Assembly: GCF_000975035.1 (NCBI RefSeq)
Contig: NZ_BBRA01000002.1
Coordinates: 558,036 to 622,035 of the forward strand
Direction of reading: 5' to 3'
Source of the DNA: Demequina flava
GTDB taxonomy: Bacteria > Actinomycetota > Actinomycetes > Actinomycetales > Demequinaceae
DNA length: 64,000 bases
Shown: in pieces, positions 62,332-64,000 of the stretch
Layout of the letters: each line of letters starts with the position of its first letter
How positions within the stretch are numbered: the first letter of the stretch is position 1
Program-made: the position numbers and the translations under genes
Notes under the pieces: generated by a model
The model's database searches: none
What the model was told of the DNA's origin: nothing
The model's input: only the letters and a program-made list of their open reading frames with translations

Positions 62332-62350
62332 TGAGCGTAGGTGACTCAAG
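62330..62350 (+). promoter_or_regulatory. HAIR operator (HspR-associated inverted repeat)
   Basis: CTTGAGC, 7 bases, ACTCAAG. The HAIR consensus is CTTGAGT-N7-ACTCAAG, so 13 of 14 arm bases match. HspR represses dnaK and clpB operons through it in Streptomyces and mycobacteria. Confidence 0.9.
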
Positions 62351-62359
62351 GTGAGTCAC
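62341..62359 (+). other. Leader hairpin overlapping the HAIR element
   Basis: GTGACTC (62341-62347), 5 bases, GAGTCAC (62353-62359): 7-bp perfect stem in the clpB leader, sharing the ACTC of the HAIR right arm. It may act on RNA stability or be part of a wider operator. Confidence 0.5.
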
Positions 62360-62385
62360 GGCAGAGCATTCACCAGGAGGTTCAC

Positions 62386-64000
62386 ATGACTGCCACCCCG
62401 CAGACTCCTGACACCCAGGAGCAGCAGTCCGCGCTCGAGCAGTTCGGGCAAGACTTCACCGCGCTAGCTGAGGCGGGCAACCTCGACCCGGTCATTGGCC
62501 GCGATGAGGAAATCCGCCGCGTCATGCAGGTGCTGACGCGCCGCACCAAGAACAACGCCGTCCTGATCGGCGAACCCGGCGTGGGCAAGACCGCGATCGT
62601 GGAGGGCCTGGCCCAGCGCATCGTCGCGGGCGACGTCCCCTCCTCCCTCAAGGACCGGCGCGTCATCGAAATCGCGATGAGCTCCGTCGTGGCCGGCGCG
62701 GCCTTCCGCGGTCAGTTCGAGGAGCGCCTCAAGGCAATCCTGGCGGAGGTCGAGCAGGCGGAGGGCCGCATCATCCTCTTCGTCGACGAGCTCCACACCA
62801 TCGTGGGCGCCGGAAAGGCGGATGGCTCCGTGGACGCGGGCAACATCTTGAAGCCCATGCTCGCGCGCGGCAAGCTCCGCATGATCGGCGCCACAACCCT
62901 GAGCGAGTACCGCGAGCACATCGAAACCGACAGCGCACTCGAACGCCGCTTCCAGCCCGTCTACGTGGGCGAACCGAGCATCGAGGACACCGTCGCAATC
63001 CTCCGCGGGCTTCAGGAAAAGTACGAGGTGCACCACGGTGTGAAGATCACCGATGAGGCGATCGTGTCCTCGGCGCGTCTGAGCGACCGGTACATCTCAG
63101 ATCGCTTCCTGCCGGATAAGGCCGTCGACCTGATCGATGAGGCGACCAGTGCACTCAAGATGCAACTCGACTCGATGCCCATCGAGTTGGACCGTGCGCG
63201 TCGCCGCATCATGCAACTCGAGATCGAACGCACCCAGGTTGCGAAGGACAAGGCGGCGCGCGCTCGTCGCGACGAGATCGACGCCGAGATCACTCGGCTC
63301 AAGCAGGACTCCGAGGCTCTCAACATGCGCTGGGCCCGCGAGAAGGATCTGATTATCCGACTCTCGGGTGCCACGGAGCGCCTGGAGAGCCTGCGCGGCG
63401 ACCTTGAGCGCGCCGAGCGGCTCGGCGAACTCGAAAAGGCCGGACGCATCCGCTACGGCGACATCCCGGACGCAGAGCGAGAAATGGCCGATGCTCGGGC
63501 TGAGTTGGATGCCATCGATTCCGACGAGCGCATGCTGCGTGAGGAGGTCACCGGTGAGGACATCGCGGCCGTCGTGGCACGGTGGACCGGCGTTCCTGTC
63601 GAGAAGCTCCTGACCGACGAGTCCGCCAAGCTTGGCCACCTCGAGGAGCGCCTCCACGAGCGCGTTGTGGGCCAGAACCGCGCGATCGAGAGCGTGTCCG
63701 ACGCGATCCGGCGTGCTCGCGCCGGCATCGCAGACGAACACCGCCCCATCGGCTCGTTCTTGTTCCTCGGTCCCACGGGTGTCGGCAAGACGGAGCTGGC
63801 CCGCGCTCTCGCCGAGCAACTCTTCGACGACGAGCGTGCGATGGTTCGCATCGACATGTCGGAGTACATGGAGCAGCACGCCGTGGCGCGTCTGATTGGC
63901 TCTCCCCCGGGCTACGTCGGCTACGAGCAGGGCGGTCAGTTGACGGAGGCAGTGCGCCGACGCCCGTACAGCATCGTCCTATTCGACGAGGTGGAGAAGG
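62386..64000 (+). CDS. clpB: ClpB-type AAA+ disaggregase lacking the N-domain (partial at window end)
   Basis: Runs off the right edge after 538 codons. It starts at ATG 62386 behind an AGGAGG, with only about 35 residues before NBD1, where ClpB normally has an N-domain of about 150 residues. NBD1 has Walker A GEPGVGKT (62-69) and [11 protein letters not shown]; a long coiled-coil middle domain (about residues 250-400) follows; NBD2 begins at about 430 with Walker A GPTGVGKT. The middle-domain length marks it as ClpB rather than ClpA/ClpC. The protein should reactivate aggregates with DnaK. Control by HspR fits the HAIR operator. Confidence 0.9.
   Translation, partial: MTATPQTPDTQEQQSALEQFGQDFTALAEAGNLDPVIGRDEEIRRVMQVLTRRTKNNAVLIGEPGVGKTAIVEGLAQRIVAGDVPSSLKDRRVIEIAMSSVVAGAAFRGQFEERLKAILAEVEQAEGRIILFVDELHTIVGAGKADGSVDAGNILKPMLARGKLRMIGATTLSEYREHIETDSALERRFQPVYVGEPSIEDTVAILRGLQEKYEVHHGVKITDEAIVSSARLSDRYISDRFLPDKAVDLIDEATSALKMQLDSMPIELDRARRRIMQLEIERTQVAKDKAARARRDEIDAEITRLKQDSEALNMRWAREKDLIIRLSGATERLESLRGDLERAERLGELEKAGRIRYGDIPDAEREMADARAELDAIDSDERMLREEVTGEDIAAVVARWTGVPVEKLLTDESAKLGHLEERLHERVVGQNRAIESVSDAIRRARAGIADEHRPIGSFLFLGPTGVGKTELARALAEQLFDDERAMVRIDMSEYMEQHAVARLIGSPPGYVGYEQGGQLTEAVRRRPYSIVLFDEVEK

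Larger units (their letters stand above)
62222..62385 (+). promoter_or_regulatory. Control region of clpB
   Basis: 164 bases without a gene. It holds the promoter TTGCGC-N18-TAAACT (62302-62331), a HAIR operator (62330-62350), an overlapping hairpin (62341-62359) and the SD AGGAGG before ATG 62386. The part before 62300 shows nothing notable. Confidence 0.8.

Overview
The window is GC-rich bacterial chromosome from an actinobacterium, most likely order Micrococcales. The grounds are RNase E lying next to rplU-rpmA-obg-proB, an iclR-leuCD-murA-plsC-gpsA-ddl-thiL-rpmB-recG-rsmD-coaD-rpmF-rnc-mutM order, DUF3515 and DUF177 genes, many GTG/TTG starts, an LPxTG wall anchor and an HspR-type HAIR operator. 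A GH9 and a GH5 cellulase, both with CBM2 modules, plus a cytosolic GH3 beta-glucosidase, point to a cellulose degrader of the Cellulomonas/Demequina kind. The genus is inference only.

Layout. 1-11616 (minus): an EP-repeat protein, nadD, a 48-residue membrane protein, proA, a P-type cation ATPase, proB, obg, rpmA, rplU and rne. 12032-19373 (plus): cydABCD translationally coupled to a DosS-like GAF histidine kinase. 19370-27361 (minus): a small surface protein, a 2132-residue wall-anchored ThuA/PQQ-dehydrogenase-like protein and an orphan DevR-like regulator. 27432-31093 (minus): mutM, rnc, rpmF, DUF177, coaD, rsmD. A GH5 cellulase follows on the plus strand (31173-32969), then recG and a DAK2 protein (minus), rpmB (plus), thiL (minus), a DUF3515 lipoprotein (plus), and ddl-gpsA-plsC-murA (minus). 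43093-51492 is an accessory island between murA and leuD: a PfkB kinase, a P-loop kinase, a fused double TetR regulator, an MFS transporter, a GH3 beta-glucosidase, a CPBP-like membrane protein and a MATE exporter. Then come leuDC with divergent iclR, a flavodoxin, the GH9 cellulase, a four-gene roadblock/small-GTPase operon, a DCC protein, tRNA-Glu(CTC), a serine hydrolase and the 5' part of an N-domain-less clpB.

How the genes may work together (inference). Secreted GH9 and wall/membrane GH5 would cut cellulose, and the MFS carrier and cytosolic GH3 would take up and split small beta-glucosides under the double-TetR repressor. Cytochrome bd and its assembly exporter, with a DosS-like kinase in the same operon and a DevR-like regulator 7 kb away, would form a low-oxygen respiratory module. 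The three roadblock proteins plus MglA-like GTPase form a compact system that lacks the kinase and DUF742 partner of Streptomyces conservons. This is the best candidate here for an undescribed system.

Other signals: a 9-base word (GGCCGATGC) found at least 24 times on both strands, including intergenic copies; many start codons 6-8 bases after a -10 hexamer, suggesting leaderless transcription; and a MATE gene with no canonical start codon in the right place.
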